NCBI GenBank assembly: GCA_014803435.1
Contig: JACYFD010000001.1
Location: 744,001-808,000 of the forward strand
Origin: Cellulosimicrobium terreum
GTDB taxonomy: Bacteria > Actinomycetota > Actinomycetes > Actinomycetales > Cellulomonadaceae
Length of the DNA: 64,000 nt
Direction: 5' to 3'
Below the pieces are notes generated by a model. It did no database searches, was not told the origin of the DNA, and was given only the letters and a program-made list of their open reading frames with translations. Made by a program: the position numbers and the translations under genes. Positions within the stretch are counted from its first letter, which is position 1; each line of letters starts with the position of its first letter. Positions 53,323 to 61,223 of the stretch are shown here, one piece after another.

Positions 53323-55020
53323 ATGATGATTCGAAGCACGACGCGCAAGCGTCTGCTCACGGCCGTTGCGCTCGTGACCGGCGTGACCCTCCTGGCGTCC
53401 GGCTGCGCCGGTGGTGGGAACGGCGAGGGCGAGGAGGGATCCGACGCGCCCGCCCGCGTGCTGAACGTCTGGGCCGGCTCCCAGACGCCGATCACGCCCA
53501 ACTTCAACCCGTTCGCCCCGACCGTGCTGCACGGAGCGCTCGGCCCGGTCTACGAGACCCTGTTCGTCTACAACAAGGCGCAGGCGTCCGACCCCACGCC
53601 GATGCTCGGCGAGTCGTTCGAGTGGAACGAGGACGGCACGCAGCTCACGGTGACGGTGCGCCAGGGCGTCACGTGGAGCGACGGCGAGGAGTTCACGGCC
53701 GAGGACGTCGTCTTCTCGTTCACCAACGAGGCGTCGAAGCCGTCCTACCTCACCTCCGCCGAGGCGACCGACGCGTCGACCGTCGTGCTGACCTTCGACG
53801 GCCCGCAGTACACCAACGAGTTCGCCCTGCTCGGTGCGTCGTGGATGATCCCCCAGCACGTGTGGGGCGACAAGACCGCGGAGGAGATGACGACCTGGGC
53901 GAACGAGGAGCCGGTCGGCACCGGCCCCTACGTCGTCGAGTCGACGTCCGACGCGGCCTACACGCTCGTCGCGAACGGCGAGTACTGGCAGGCGGACAAG
54001 CCGGCCGTGCAGGAGGTCCGCTACCTCGGGATCGACGCGAACCAGTCCGCCGAGGACCTCCTCAAGGCCGGTGACCTCGACTGGGCCGGCATGTTCGTCC
54101 CGGACCCCGAGGGCGTGGGCGGCTCCGGCGGCCCCGCGGGCTACCTCAACACGCCGCAGGACCCGACGGTCCTGTACACGTGCGCCAACGCCGACCTCGG
54201 GTGCGAGGGGCCGCAGACCGACGTCGCGGTCCGCCAGGCGCTCGACCTCGCCATCGACCGCGGCACGATCAACGACAAGGCGTTCGTCGGCCTCGCCGCG
54301 ACCGTCTCGCCGACGTTCGCCCTCCTCGGGCGCGACGACAAGTGGATCTCGCCCGACGTCCCGAAGGAGAGCCCCCAGACCGCGGACGTCGCCGCTGCGG
54401 GCGCCATCCTCGAGGACGCCGGCTACGCGAAGAACGCGGACGGCATCTACGCCAAGGACGGCGCAGCCCTCGAGCTGTCGCTGACCTCGGTCGACGGCTG
54501 GACGGACTACAACGACGCCGCGAAGCTGATCGCGGAGCAGGCGAAGGCCGCGGGCATCGCCGTCACCGCGAGCACCGTCTCCTGGCAGGAGTTCTCCGAC
54601 GCCCGCCAGTCCGGCAACTTCCAGCTCGTCATGGGCGGCGTCGTCGGCACCTCGGTCGCCGACCCGTTCCAGATCTACCGCGACTGGTTCTCGGGCGACT
54701 ACACCCAGCAGGTCGGGACGCAGCTCGAGTCCGGCGAGTGGAACTTCTCGCGGTACTCGAACCCCGTCGTCGACGAGGCCGTGACCGAGGCCGCGGCGAC
54801 GAACGACGAGGCCGCGAAGAAGGCCGCCTACGCCACGATCCAGACCGAGATCACGCGCGACCTGCCGTACATCCCGCTGGTGATCAACGCGACGCAGACC
54901 TTCTTCAACGACAGCGACTACACGGGCTGGCCGACGGAGGACGACCTCTACGCCTTCCCGCCGTCGTGGGGCTCCGTCTCCGCCGGCTACGTCCTCGGCA
55001 ACCTCGAGCCCGCCGAGTGA
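53323..55020 (+). CDS. ABC transporter substrate-binding lipoprotein (SBP family 5)
   Basis: A 565-residue binding protein. A hydrophobic signal ends in the lipobox LLASGC near residue 28. The mature part follows the SBP_bac_5 pattern: NFNPFAPTVLHGALGPVYETLF, LTVTVRQGVTWSDGEEFTAEDVVFSF and TGPYVVES. It belongs to the dipeptide/oligopeptide-binding fold, which also includes cello-oligosaccharide binders; many aromatic residues (WGDK, YWQAD, GWTDY) would suit sugar stacking, but this is only suggestive. ATG 53323 (or 53326) follows GAAAGGACCG. It is the first gene of a five-gene importer operon with two permeases and two ATPases. Confidence 0.93.
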   Translation: MMIRSTTRKRLLTAVALVTGVTLLASGCAGGGNGEGEEGSDAPARVLNVWAGSQTPITPNFNPFAPTVLHGALGPVYETLFVYNKAQASDPTPMLGESFEWNEDGTQLTVTVRQGVTWSDGEEFTAEDVVFSFTNEASKPSYLTSAEATDASTVVLTFDGPQYTNEFALLGASWMIPQHVWGDKTAEEMTTWANEEPVGTGPYVVESTSDAAYTLVANGEYWQADKPAVQEVRYLGIDANQSAEDLLKAGDLDWAGMFVPDPEGVGGSGGPAGYLNTPQDPTVLYTCANADLGCEGPQTDVAVRQALDLAIDRGTINDKAFVGLAATVSPTFALLGRDDKWISPDVPKESPQTADVAAAGAILEDAGYAKNADGIYAKDGAALELSLTSVDGWTDYNDAAKLIAEQAKAAGIAVTASTVSWQEFSDARQSGNFQLVMGGVVGTSVADPFQIYRDWFSGDYTQQVGTQLESGEWNFSRYSNPVVDEAVTEAAATNDEAAKKAAYATIQTEITRDLPYIPLVINATQTFFNDSDYTGWPTEDDLYAFPPSWGSVSAGYVLGNLEPAE

Positions 55021-55053
55021 CGCACCGCTGACGTGACCCGAGGAGGAGCCGAG

Positions 55054-55077
55054 ATGAACGAGGGAAGCACCCGATGA
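55054..55077 (+). CDS. Possible 7-codon minicistron coupled to the permease gene
   Basis: ATGAACGAGGGAAGCACCCGATGA encodes MNEGSTR. It follows the strongest ribosome-binding site of the region (AGGAGGAG, 55041-55048), and its stop overlaps the permease start (ATGA). It may load ribosomes for the permease, or simply be chance, since the permease has its own GAGGGA. Confidence 0.3.
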   Translation: MNEGSTR

Positions 55078-56066
55078 AGTACTACGCCCGGCGGATCGTG
55101 TTCTACGCGATCACCCTGTGGGCTGCCATCTCCCTGAACTTCCTGATCCCCCGGCTGATGCCGGGCGACCCCGCCGACATCATGCTGGCCAAGATGGCCC
55201 GCAGCGGCGAGGTCGCACCCGGGGTCGAGAAGTCCATCCGGCTCCTCCTCGGGTCCGACACGGACCAGTCCCTGTGGGAGCAGTACGTCACCTACTGGGG
55301 CAACATCCTGCGCGGGGACCTCGGGGTCTCGGTCACGAAGTTCCCGACCCCCGTCACCGAGCTCATCGCCTCCGCGCTGCCGTGGTCGATCGGGCTGCTG
55401 GGGATGGCCACGCTGATCTCGTTCGTCCTCGGCGTCGGGATCGGGGCCTGGGTCGGCTGGCGGCGCGGGACGTGGGTCGACAACCTCATCCCCGGCTCGA
55501 CGCTGCTGCAGTCCCTCCCGTACTTCTGGGTGGCGCTTCTGCTCGTCTACCTGTTCTCCGTCCAGAACCCGTGGTTCCCGCGCATCGGCGGCTACGACGT
55601 CTTCACGTTCGACGGGCCCGAGCTCAGCTGGGCCTTCATCGGCTCGGTCGTCTACCACGGCTTCCTGCCCGCGCTCACGGTCGTCCTGGCGTCGTTCGGC
55701 GGCTGGCTGCTCGGGATGCGCAACATGATGGTGTCCACGCTGTCCGAGGACTACATCACCACCGCCGAGGCCAAGGGCCTGCGCCGGTCCCGGATCCTCA
55801 TCACCTACGCCGTGCGCAACGCGGCCCTGCCGTCGATCGCCGGGTTCGGGATCGCGCTCGCGTTCGTGGTGGCCGGGGCCATCGTGATGGAGCAGGTCTT
55901 CTCCTACCCCGGTCTCGGCAAGCTCATGATCACGGCCGTGCAGGGCAACGACTTCGCCCTCATGCAGGGACTGTTCCTCGTCATCACCCTCGCCGTGCTG
56001 GTGGCGACCTTCCTCATGGACCTGGTGTACGGCTTCATCGACCCGAGGACGCGACACGATGGCTGA
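55074..56066 (+). CDS. ABC transporter permease, DppB-like
   Basis: A 330-residue permease with six helices. MKYYARRIVFYAITLWAAISLNFLIPRLMPGDPAD is the DppB-type N-terminus. EAKGLRRSRILITYAVRNAALPSI is the EAA coupling loop and VMEQVFSYPGLGKLM the conserved end. It forms the pore with the DppC-like subunit. It starts 53 bases after the binding-protein gene and overlaps the next gene by 8 bases. Confidence 0.93.
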   Translation: MKYYARRIVFYAITLWAAISLNFLIPRLMPGDPADIMLAKMARSGEVAPGVEKSIRLLLGSDTDQSLWEQYVTYWGNILRGDLGVSVTKFPTPVTELIASALPWSIGLLGMATLISFVLGVGIGAWVGWRRGTWVDNLIPGSTLLQSLPYFWVALLLVYLFSVQNPWFPRIGGYDVFTFDGPELSWAFIGSVVYHGFLPALTVVLASFGGWLLGMRNMMVSTLSEDYITTAEAKGLRRSRILITYAVRNAALPSIAGFGIALAFVVAGAIVMEQVFSYPGLGKLMITAVQGNDFALMQGLFLVITLAVLVATFLMDLVYGFIDPRTRHDG

Positions 56067-57153
56067 CGACATCCGCGAGCAGGAGCTCGTCATGGGAGCG
56101 GGGCCCGCGGGCGTCGCCGTCCCGCTCGACCCCCCGGGCGCCACCGCACCCGTACCCGCCGACGGACCGCCGTCGTCCCGCCGCGGGCTGCGGATGCTGC
56201 TGCCCACGGTCTCGCCCAAGCTCGTCGTGGGCCTGGTCCTGACGCTCGGCATCATCGGCTTCGCGTTCATCGCGCCGTCGTTCGTGCAGGACCCCCGGTA
56301 CTCCGGGAACGACGCGTTCCTCCCGCCCAGCAGCGACCACCTGCTCGGCACGACGAAGCTCGGCTACGACGTGCTCGCCCAGCTCGCCTACGGCGCGAAG
56401 GGCTCGCTCATGGTCGGCCTCGTGGCCGCCACGATGGCGATCGTGCTGTCGCTCGTCTTCGGCATCGTGGCGGGCTACCGCGGCGGGTGGACCGACGACG
56501 TCCTGTCCCTCGGGACGAACATCATGCTGGTCATCCCGGGCCTCCCGCTCATGATGGTGATCGCCATCTACGCGCAGAGCCGCAGCCTGTGGCTCGTGGC
56601 GCTCATCCTCGGCATCACCGCGTGGCCGGGGTCGGCCGTGATCCTGCGCTCGCAGGCGCGCTCCCTGCGAGGGCGGGACTACGTGGCCGCGGCACGCGTC
56701 GCGGGGGAGAAGACCTTCCGCATCGTGCTCGTCGAGATCATGCCGAACCTGCTCCCGCTCCTCGCCGCCCAGTTCCTCGGCGCGGTCATCCTCGCGATCC
56801 TCGGGGAGGCCGGGCTGTCGTTCATCGGCCTCGGCCCCAACGGCTCGATCACGTGGGGCACGATGATCATCGACGCGTACGGCGGCAACGCCCTCGGCGG
56901 CGGGGCGTGGTGGTGGTTCGTCCCGCCGGGCCTCATGATCGCGCTCTTCGGCTGCGGCCTCTCGCTCCTCAACTTCTCGATCGACGAGATCATCAACCCC
57001 AAGCTGCGCAACGCCCCGGCCGCCGTCAAGAACGTCCGGCGGGCACGTCGCCGCGGTCTCGGCGTCACCGCCCACGGCCGTACGACGCGCACGGACGGCA
57101 CCTCCGACGCGGTCACCGACGACGAGAAGACGAAGGAGACGGTGGACGCATGA
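56059..57153 (+). CDS. ABC transporter permease, DppC-like
   Basis: A 364-residue permease. After a ~40-residue Pro/Ala-rich cytoplasmic lead come DPRYSGNDAFLPPSSDHLLGTTKLGYDVLAQLAYGAKGSLMVGL, the DppC landmark (LGTDxxGRD-like), the coupling loop VAAARVAGEKTFRIVLVEIMPNLL, and EAGLSFIGLGPNGSITWG. A charged C-terminal tail of about 50 residues follows. It is in the operon between DppB- and DppD-like genes; its stop overlaps the next start (ATGA). Confidence 0.93.
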   Translation: MADDIREQELVMGAGPAGVAVPLDPPGATAPVPADGPPSSRRGLRMLLPTVSPKLVVGLVLTLGIIGFAFIAPSFVQDPRYSGNDAFLPPSSDHLLGTTKLGYDVLAQLAYGAKGSLMVGLVAATMAIVLSLVFGIVAGYRGGWTDDVLSLGTNIMLVIPGLPLMMVIAIYAQSRSLWLVALILGITAWPGSAVILRSQARSLRGRDYVAAARVAGEKTFRIVLVEIMPNLLPLLAAQFLGAVILAILGEAGLSFIGLGPNGSITWGTMIIDAYGGNALGGGAWWWFVPPGLMIALFGCGLSLLNFSIDEIINPKLRNAPAAVKNVRRARRRGLGVTAHGRTTRTDGTSDAVTDDEKTKETVDA

Positions 57154-58130
57154 CGACCACGGACACGGCCCCGACGACGGGGCCGCTGACGACACCCGGG
57201 CACGACGCGTACGTCGCGTCCCTCGAGCCCGTCCTCACGGCCCGCGGCGTCTCGATCGACTACGAGGTCACCCCGGTCGTCCACGCGGTGAAGAACGTCT
57301 CCCTGACGCTCCACCGCGGGGAGATCCTCGGGCTCGCCGGCGAGTCGGGCTGCGGCAAGACGACCCTCGCCTATGGCATCAACCGGCTCCTCAAGGCGCC
57401 CGCGCTCATGACGAGCGGAGAGGTGACGTTCCACGACCGCGACGGCAGCGACACCGACGTCGTCGCGCTGCAGGGCGACGCGCTGCGCACCTACCGGTGG
57501 GACAAGGTCTCCATGGTCTTCCAGGGAGCCATGAACTCGCTCAACCCCGTCATCAGCGTGCGCCACCAGCTCGGGGACGTCCTGACGACCCACCGGCCGG
57601 GCATGACGCGCCGCGACCGCGCCGCGCGCTCGGAAGAGCTGCTCGAGCTGGTCGGCGTCGACCCCGTCCGCCTCGACTCCTACGCCCACGAGCTGTCCGG
57701 GGGAATGCGGCAGCGCGTCATGATCGCCATGGCGCTCGCGCTCGACCCCCAGGTCATGATCATGGACGAGCCGACGACGGCGCTCGACGTCGTGATCCAG
57801 CGCGGCATCCTGCGGGAGATCATGCGGTTGCGCGAGCGGCTCGGCTTCGCGGTCGTCTTCATCACGCACGACCTGCCGATGCTCCTCGAGATCAGCGACC
57901 GCATCGCGGTCATGCTGCGGGGCGAGGTCGTCGAGATCGACACCGCGCAGACCCTCTTCGAGAATCCCCAGCACCCGTACACGCGACGGTTGCTCGGCTC
58001 GTTCCCGAGCCTCGTCGGGGAGCGCGGTGCGTTCGTCCGCACCGGCGACGCGCCGGCCGGCGCTCACGACCACGCGCACGACCACCCGCACGCCCGCACG
58101 CACACCCAGGACGAGGAGCGCCCCGCATGA
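57150..58130 (+). CDS. ABC transporter ATPase, DppD-like, with His-rich tail
   Basis: A 326-residue ATPase. Walker A is GESGCGKTT near residue 67, signature LSGGMRQRVMIAMAL, Walker B VMIMDEPTTALDV and the switch His in FITHDLPMLL. The oligopeptide-type C-terminal extension QHPYTRRLLGSFPSL is present. The last ~25 residues (HDHAHDHPHARTHTQ) are very rich in histidine, which is unusual and could bind metal. It starts within the DppC-like stop and overlaps the next ATPase (ATGA). Confidence 0.94.
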   Translation: MTTTDTAPTTGPLTTPGHDAYVASLEPVLTARGVSIDYEVTPVVHAVKNVSLTLHRGEILGLAGESGCGKTTLAYGINRLLKAPALMTSGEVTFHDRDGSDTDVVALQGDALRTYRWDKVSMVFQGAMNSLNPVISVRHQLGDVLTTHRPGMTRRDRAARSEELLELVGVDPVRLDSYAHELSGGMRQRVMIAMALALDPQVMIMDEPTTALDVVIQRGILREIMRLRERLGFAVVFITHDLPMLLEISDRIAVMLRGEVVEIDTAQTLFENPQHPYTRRLLGSFPSLVGERGAFVRTGDAPAGAHDHAHDHPHARTHTQDEERPA

Positions 58131-58972
58131 GCACGCTCGAGGTCCGGGACGTCGTGAAGGACTTCCGGCTGCACAAGGGGCTGCGGAGGTCGACCCTGCG
58201 GGCGGTCAACGGGGTGTCGTTCACCCTCGAGCCCGGGAAGACGATCGCCGTGGTGGGCGAGTCGGGCTCCGGCAAGTCGACCGTGGCGCGCATGATCGCG
58301 CGGCTCGAGACGCCGACGTCGGGCCAGATCCTGCTCGACGGCGCGCCCGTGCCGTCGCGCGGTCGTGCGCTCGACGCCTACCGCCACGACGTGCAGATGG
58401 TCTTCCAGGACCCCTTCGCGTCGCTGAACCCGTTCCACACCGTCGCGCACCACCTGGAGCGTCCGCTGCGGATCCACGGGGTGGCCCGCACGCGGCAGGA
58501 GGTGGACGCGAAGGTCCACGAGCTCCTCGAGCGCGTCAACCTGACGCCCGCCGCGGCGTACGCGGCGAAGCAGCCGCACGAGATGTCGGGCGGCCAGCGT
58601 CAGCGGGTCGCGATCGCGCGCGCCCTCGCGCCCGGCGCCCGGTTCCTCGTCGCGGACGAGCCCGTGTCGATGCTCGACGTGTCGATCCGCCTCGGCGTGC
58701 TGAACCTGCTGGCACGGCTGCAGCGCGAGGAGGACCTCGGGGTCCTCTACATCACGCACGACCTCGCCACGGCGCGGCACTTCAGCGACGAGATCCTCGT
58801 GATGTACCGGGGCGACGTCGTCGAGCACGGCCCGTCCGACCGGGTGATCCTCGACCCGCAGCACGACTACACCAAGCTCCTCCTCGGGGCGGCGCCGAAC
58901 CCGGAGCACCACGGGCGGCTGCGCGACGAGGTCAGGGCGGAGCTCGCCGCGCAGGCCACGGGCGGCGGGTAG
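58127..58972 (+). CDS. ABC transporter ATPase, DppF-like
   Basis: A 281-residue ATPase with Walker A GESGSGKST near residue 45, signature HEMSGGQRQRVAIARAL, Walker B FLVADEPVSMLDVS and switch His YITHDLATARHFS. QHDYTKLLLGAAPNPEH is the usual C-terminal region. It pairs with the DppD-like ATPase. Its TAG stop forms the first half of a TAGGGT box for the leaderless gene that follows. Confidence 0.94.
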   Translation: MSTLEVRDVVKDFRLHKGLRRSTLRAVNGVSFTLEPGKTIAVVGESGSGKSTVARMIARLETPTSGQILLDGAPVPSRGRALDAYRHDVQMVFQDPFASLNPFHTVAHHLERPLRIHGVARTRQEVDAKVHELLERVNLTPAAAYAAKQPHEMSGGQRQRVAIARALAPGARFLVADEPVSMLDVSIRLGVLNLLARLQREEDLGVLYITHDLATARHFSDEILVMYRGDVVEHGPSDRVILDPQHDYTKLLLGAAPNPEHHGRLRDEVRAELAAQATGGG

Positions 58973-58975
58973 GGT
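58970..58975 (+). promoter_or_regulatory. -10 box sharing the stop codon of the upstream ATPase
   Basis: TAGGGT starts with the TAG stop of the ATPase gene and is followed by 6 bases and the GTG of the RNase II-like gene. This spacing fits leaderless transcription. Confidence 0.45.
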
Positions 58976-58981
58976 CGGTCC

Positions 58982-60526
58982 GTGCCCGCCCGCCGCATGC
59001 GCCTGGTCCCGCCCGTCGCCGTCCTGGACGCGGCGCGCACCGTCGAGGAGGCGCTCGCCGCGCTGCGTGCCGAGATGGAGGTCCCTGGCGACTTCGGTCC
59101 CGAGGCCCTCGCCGAGGCGCAGGCTGCCGCCGGGTCCGGACAGGTCGGGAGCGGGGACCGGGAGGACCTGCGCGACGTCCCGTTCGTGACGATCGACCCG
59201 CCCGGGTCGATGGACCTCGACCAGGCGCTCTACCTCGAGCGGTCGGACGACGGGTTCGTCGTGCACTACGCGATCGCCGACGTCGGCGCGTTCGTCGTGC
59301 CGGGCGGGGCGCTCGACACCGAGGTGCACGAGCGCGGGTCCACCCTGTACGCGCCGGACCGGCGCACGCCCCTGCACCCGCCCGAGCTCTCGGAGGGCGC
59401 GGCGAGCCTGCTCCCGGGTGAGGAGCGGCCTGCGGCGGCGTGGCGCGTGGAGCTGGACGCGCGCGGGGAGATCGTCGCCGCCACGGTGCGCCGGGCCCTC
59501 GTGCGCTCGCGTGAGCGGCTGACGTACGAGGAGGCGCAGGCGCGGATCGAGGCGGCACCGGCGGGCGCCGAGCCGCTCGACCTGCTGCGCGAGGTCGGCG
59601 GGCTGCGGCTCGAGTGCGAGCGGGCGCGCGGCGGGGTGTCGCTGGAGGTGCCGGAGCAGGAGGTCGTCGCGCACGACGACGGCACGTTCGGCCTCGAGCT
59701 CCGGGCGACGCTCCCGGTCGAGGAGTGGAACGCCCAGGTCTCGCTGCTCACGGGGATCGCGGCCGCGCAGATCATGCGCGACGGCGGTGTCGGCGTCTTC
59801 CGCGCGCTGTCGCCGGCCGACCCGCGCGACGTCGCGCGGCTGCGCCGCACCGCGAGCGCGCTGGACATCGACTGGCCCCCGGACGTGGACTACGCAGACG
59901 TCCTGCCGACGCTGGACGCGGACCTCCCGCGGCACGCGGCGTTCCTCACGGAGGCGACGAGCCTGTTCCGGGGCGCCTCGTACGAGTCGTTCGGCGGGAC
60001 GGGCCAGGAGCCCGGGGTGCCCGACGACGCGGTCCACGCCGCGATCGCCGCCGAGTACGCGCACGTGACGGCACCGCTGCGCCGCCTGGTCGACCGTTAC
60101 GGCAGCGAGGTCTGCCTCGCGCTGTGCGCGGGCGAGCCCGTGCCGGGCTGGGTCCTCGATGCGCTCCCGGGTCTGCCGCGCACGATGGCGCGGACCGGGC
60201 AGCGCGCGGGCTCGTTCGAGCGCGCGGTCGTGGACGTCGTGGAGGCGGCACTCCTGTCGGGGCGCGAGGGCGAGGTCTTCGACGCCGTCGTCGTCGACGT
60301 CGACGAGCCGGAGGGCGACGCGACGGACGGTGCCGCGCCGGCGACGGAGCCGGGTGCGAGACAGCGCGGGCAGGTCGTCCTCGCCGAGCCGGCGGTGCGT
60401 GCACGGGCCGAGGGCGTCGACCTGCCGCTGGGCGAGCGGGTCCGCGCGACGCTGCGGGAGGCCTCGGTGGTCGATCGCCGGGTCCGCTTCACGGTGGGCC
60501 CCGCCGTGCGCGACGCCGCGGGCTAG
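58982..60526 (+). CDS. RNase II/R family (RNB domain) protein
   Basis: A 514-residue RNB-domain exoribonuclease. VTIDPPGSMDLDQALYLE near residue 70 carries the metal-binding aspartates (DxxxxxDLDQA), then YAIADVGAFVVPGGALDTEVHERGSTLYAPDRRTPLHPPELSEGAASLLPGEERPA is the typical RNB core, and later EYAHVTAPLRRLVDRY. It lacks the N-terminal cold-shock and C-terminal S1 domains of RNase R, like other short actinobacterial RNB proteins. It is probably a 3'-5' RNA decay enzyme. The GTG at 58982 is leaderless. Confidence 0.93.
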   Translation: MPARRMRLVPPVAVLDAARTVEEALAALRAEMEVPGDFGPEALAEAQAAAGSGQVGSGDREDLRDVPFVTIDPPGSMDLDQALYLERSDDGFVVHYAIADVGAFVVPGGALDTEVHERGSTLYAPDRRTPLHPPELSEGAASLLPGEERPAAAWRVELDARGEIVAATVRRALVRSRERLTYEEAQARIEAAPAGAEPLDLLREVGGLRLECERARGGVSLEVPEQEVVAHDDGTFGLELRATLPVEEWNAQVSLLTGIAAAQIMRDGGVGVFRALSPADPRDVARLRRTASALDIDWPPDVDYADVLPTLDADLPRHAAFLTEATSLFRGASYESFGGTGQEPGVPDDAVHAAIAAEYAHVTAPLRRLVDRYGSEVCLALCAGEPVPGWVLDALPGLPRTMARTGQRAGSFERAVVDVVEAALLSGREGEVFDAVVVDVDEPEGDATDGAAPATEPGARQRGQVVLAEPAVRARAEGVDLPLGERVRATLREASVVDRRVRFTVGPAVRDAAG

Positions 60527-60529
60527 GCT
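60524..60529 (+). promoter_or_regulatory. -10 box sharing the stop codon of the RNB gene
   Basis: TAGGCT begins with the TAG stop of the RNB gene and is followed by 6 bases and the ATG at 60536. It is the second such arrangement in a row. Confidence 0.45.
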
Positions 60530-60535
60530 CGCGAC

Positions 60536-60907
60536 ATGCCTGCTCGACGCCGCACCGATCCTGCCGTGGGACGCGCGGCCGTGGCCACGTGGCGGGACGG
60601 GACCGCGGCGCGCGCGGACGTGACGACCGCGGTGCGGTTCACGCTCGAGGAGCTGGCCGACGTGGCGCCGGGCAACGCCGTGGAGGTGCGGGTGCCGCCG
60701 GCCGGTGCGGTGCAGGCGGTCGAGGGTCCGCGGCACACGCGTGGCACGCCGCCGAACGTGGTGGAGACGGACCCGCAGACCTGGCTGGGCCTGGTGACCG
60801 GGGCCCTCACGTGGGGCGAGGCCGTGGCGGACGGCCGCGTCCGGGCGTCCGGCGAGCGTGCGGACCTGTCGCCGCTGCTCCCGCTGCAGGCCGCCCGTCC
60901 GCGCTGA
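60536..60907 (+). CDS. Sterol carrier (SCP2-like) family protein
   Basis: A 123-residue protein of the actinobacterial sterol carrier family. [48 protein letters not shown] and [36 protein letters not shown] have the SCP2 pattern (D-P-x-x-W/F-x-x-L-x-x-G, then G-x-V-x-x-SG-x-x-A). Family members bind lipids, but the role of this group is unknown. Translation begins at a leaderless ATG; there is no ribosome-binding site. Confidence 0.82.
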   Translation: MPARRRTDPAVGRAAVATWRDGTAARADVTTAVRFTLEELADVAPGNAVEVRVPPAGAVQAVEGPRHTRGTPPNVVETDPQTWLGLVTGALTWGEAVADGRVRASGERADLSPLLPLQAARPR

Positions 60908-61223
60908 TCTCGTGCCGCCGGACCGATCCTCACGGGGCGTTCCGGACAGGTCGTGTTACCACCGAGTAACGTTCTGCGCCTAACTCTGGCGGCCCGGGCC
61001 GCCCGCGGCTACCGTCCGATGATGATCGGCCGGATGATCGGGCGCCGCCCGCGATGACGCTGACCGCACGACGACGTGCGGCGACGTTCTCGCGGTGGTG
61101 ATCCGCGTGCAACCGCCCGTTCACGCAGATGAGGTGCGATGGCCCAGGCACGACGGGTCCGGCGCCGTCCGAGGCGTGGACGCGGGTGCCGTCGGGCCGT
61201 CCGCACCAGATGAAGGAGTCAGC
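60908..61223 (+). promoter_or_regulatory. Upstream region of the secreted nuclease gene
   Basis: This 316-base gap contains GTTAC-CACCGA-GTAAC (60955-60970), an operator-like inverted repeat, and the perfect 16-bp palindrome GGCGGCCCGGGCCGCC (60988-61003), which could end the upstream transcript. TACCGT at 61010-61015 is a possible -10. The tandem GATGATCGG/GATGATCGGGC follows. The ribosome-binding site AAGGAG lies 5 bases before the GTG at 61224. No gene is called. Confidence 0.45.
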
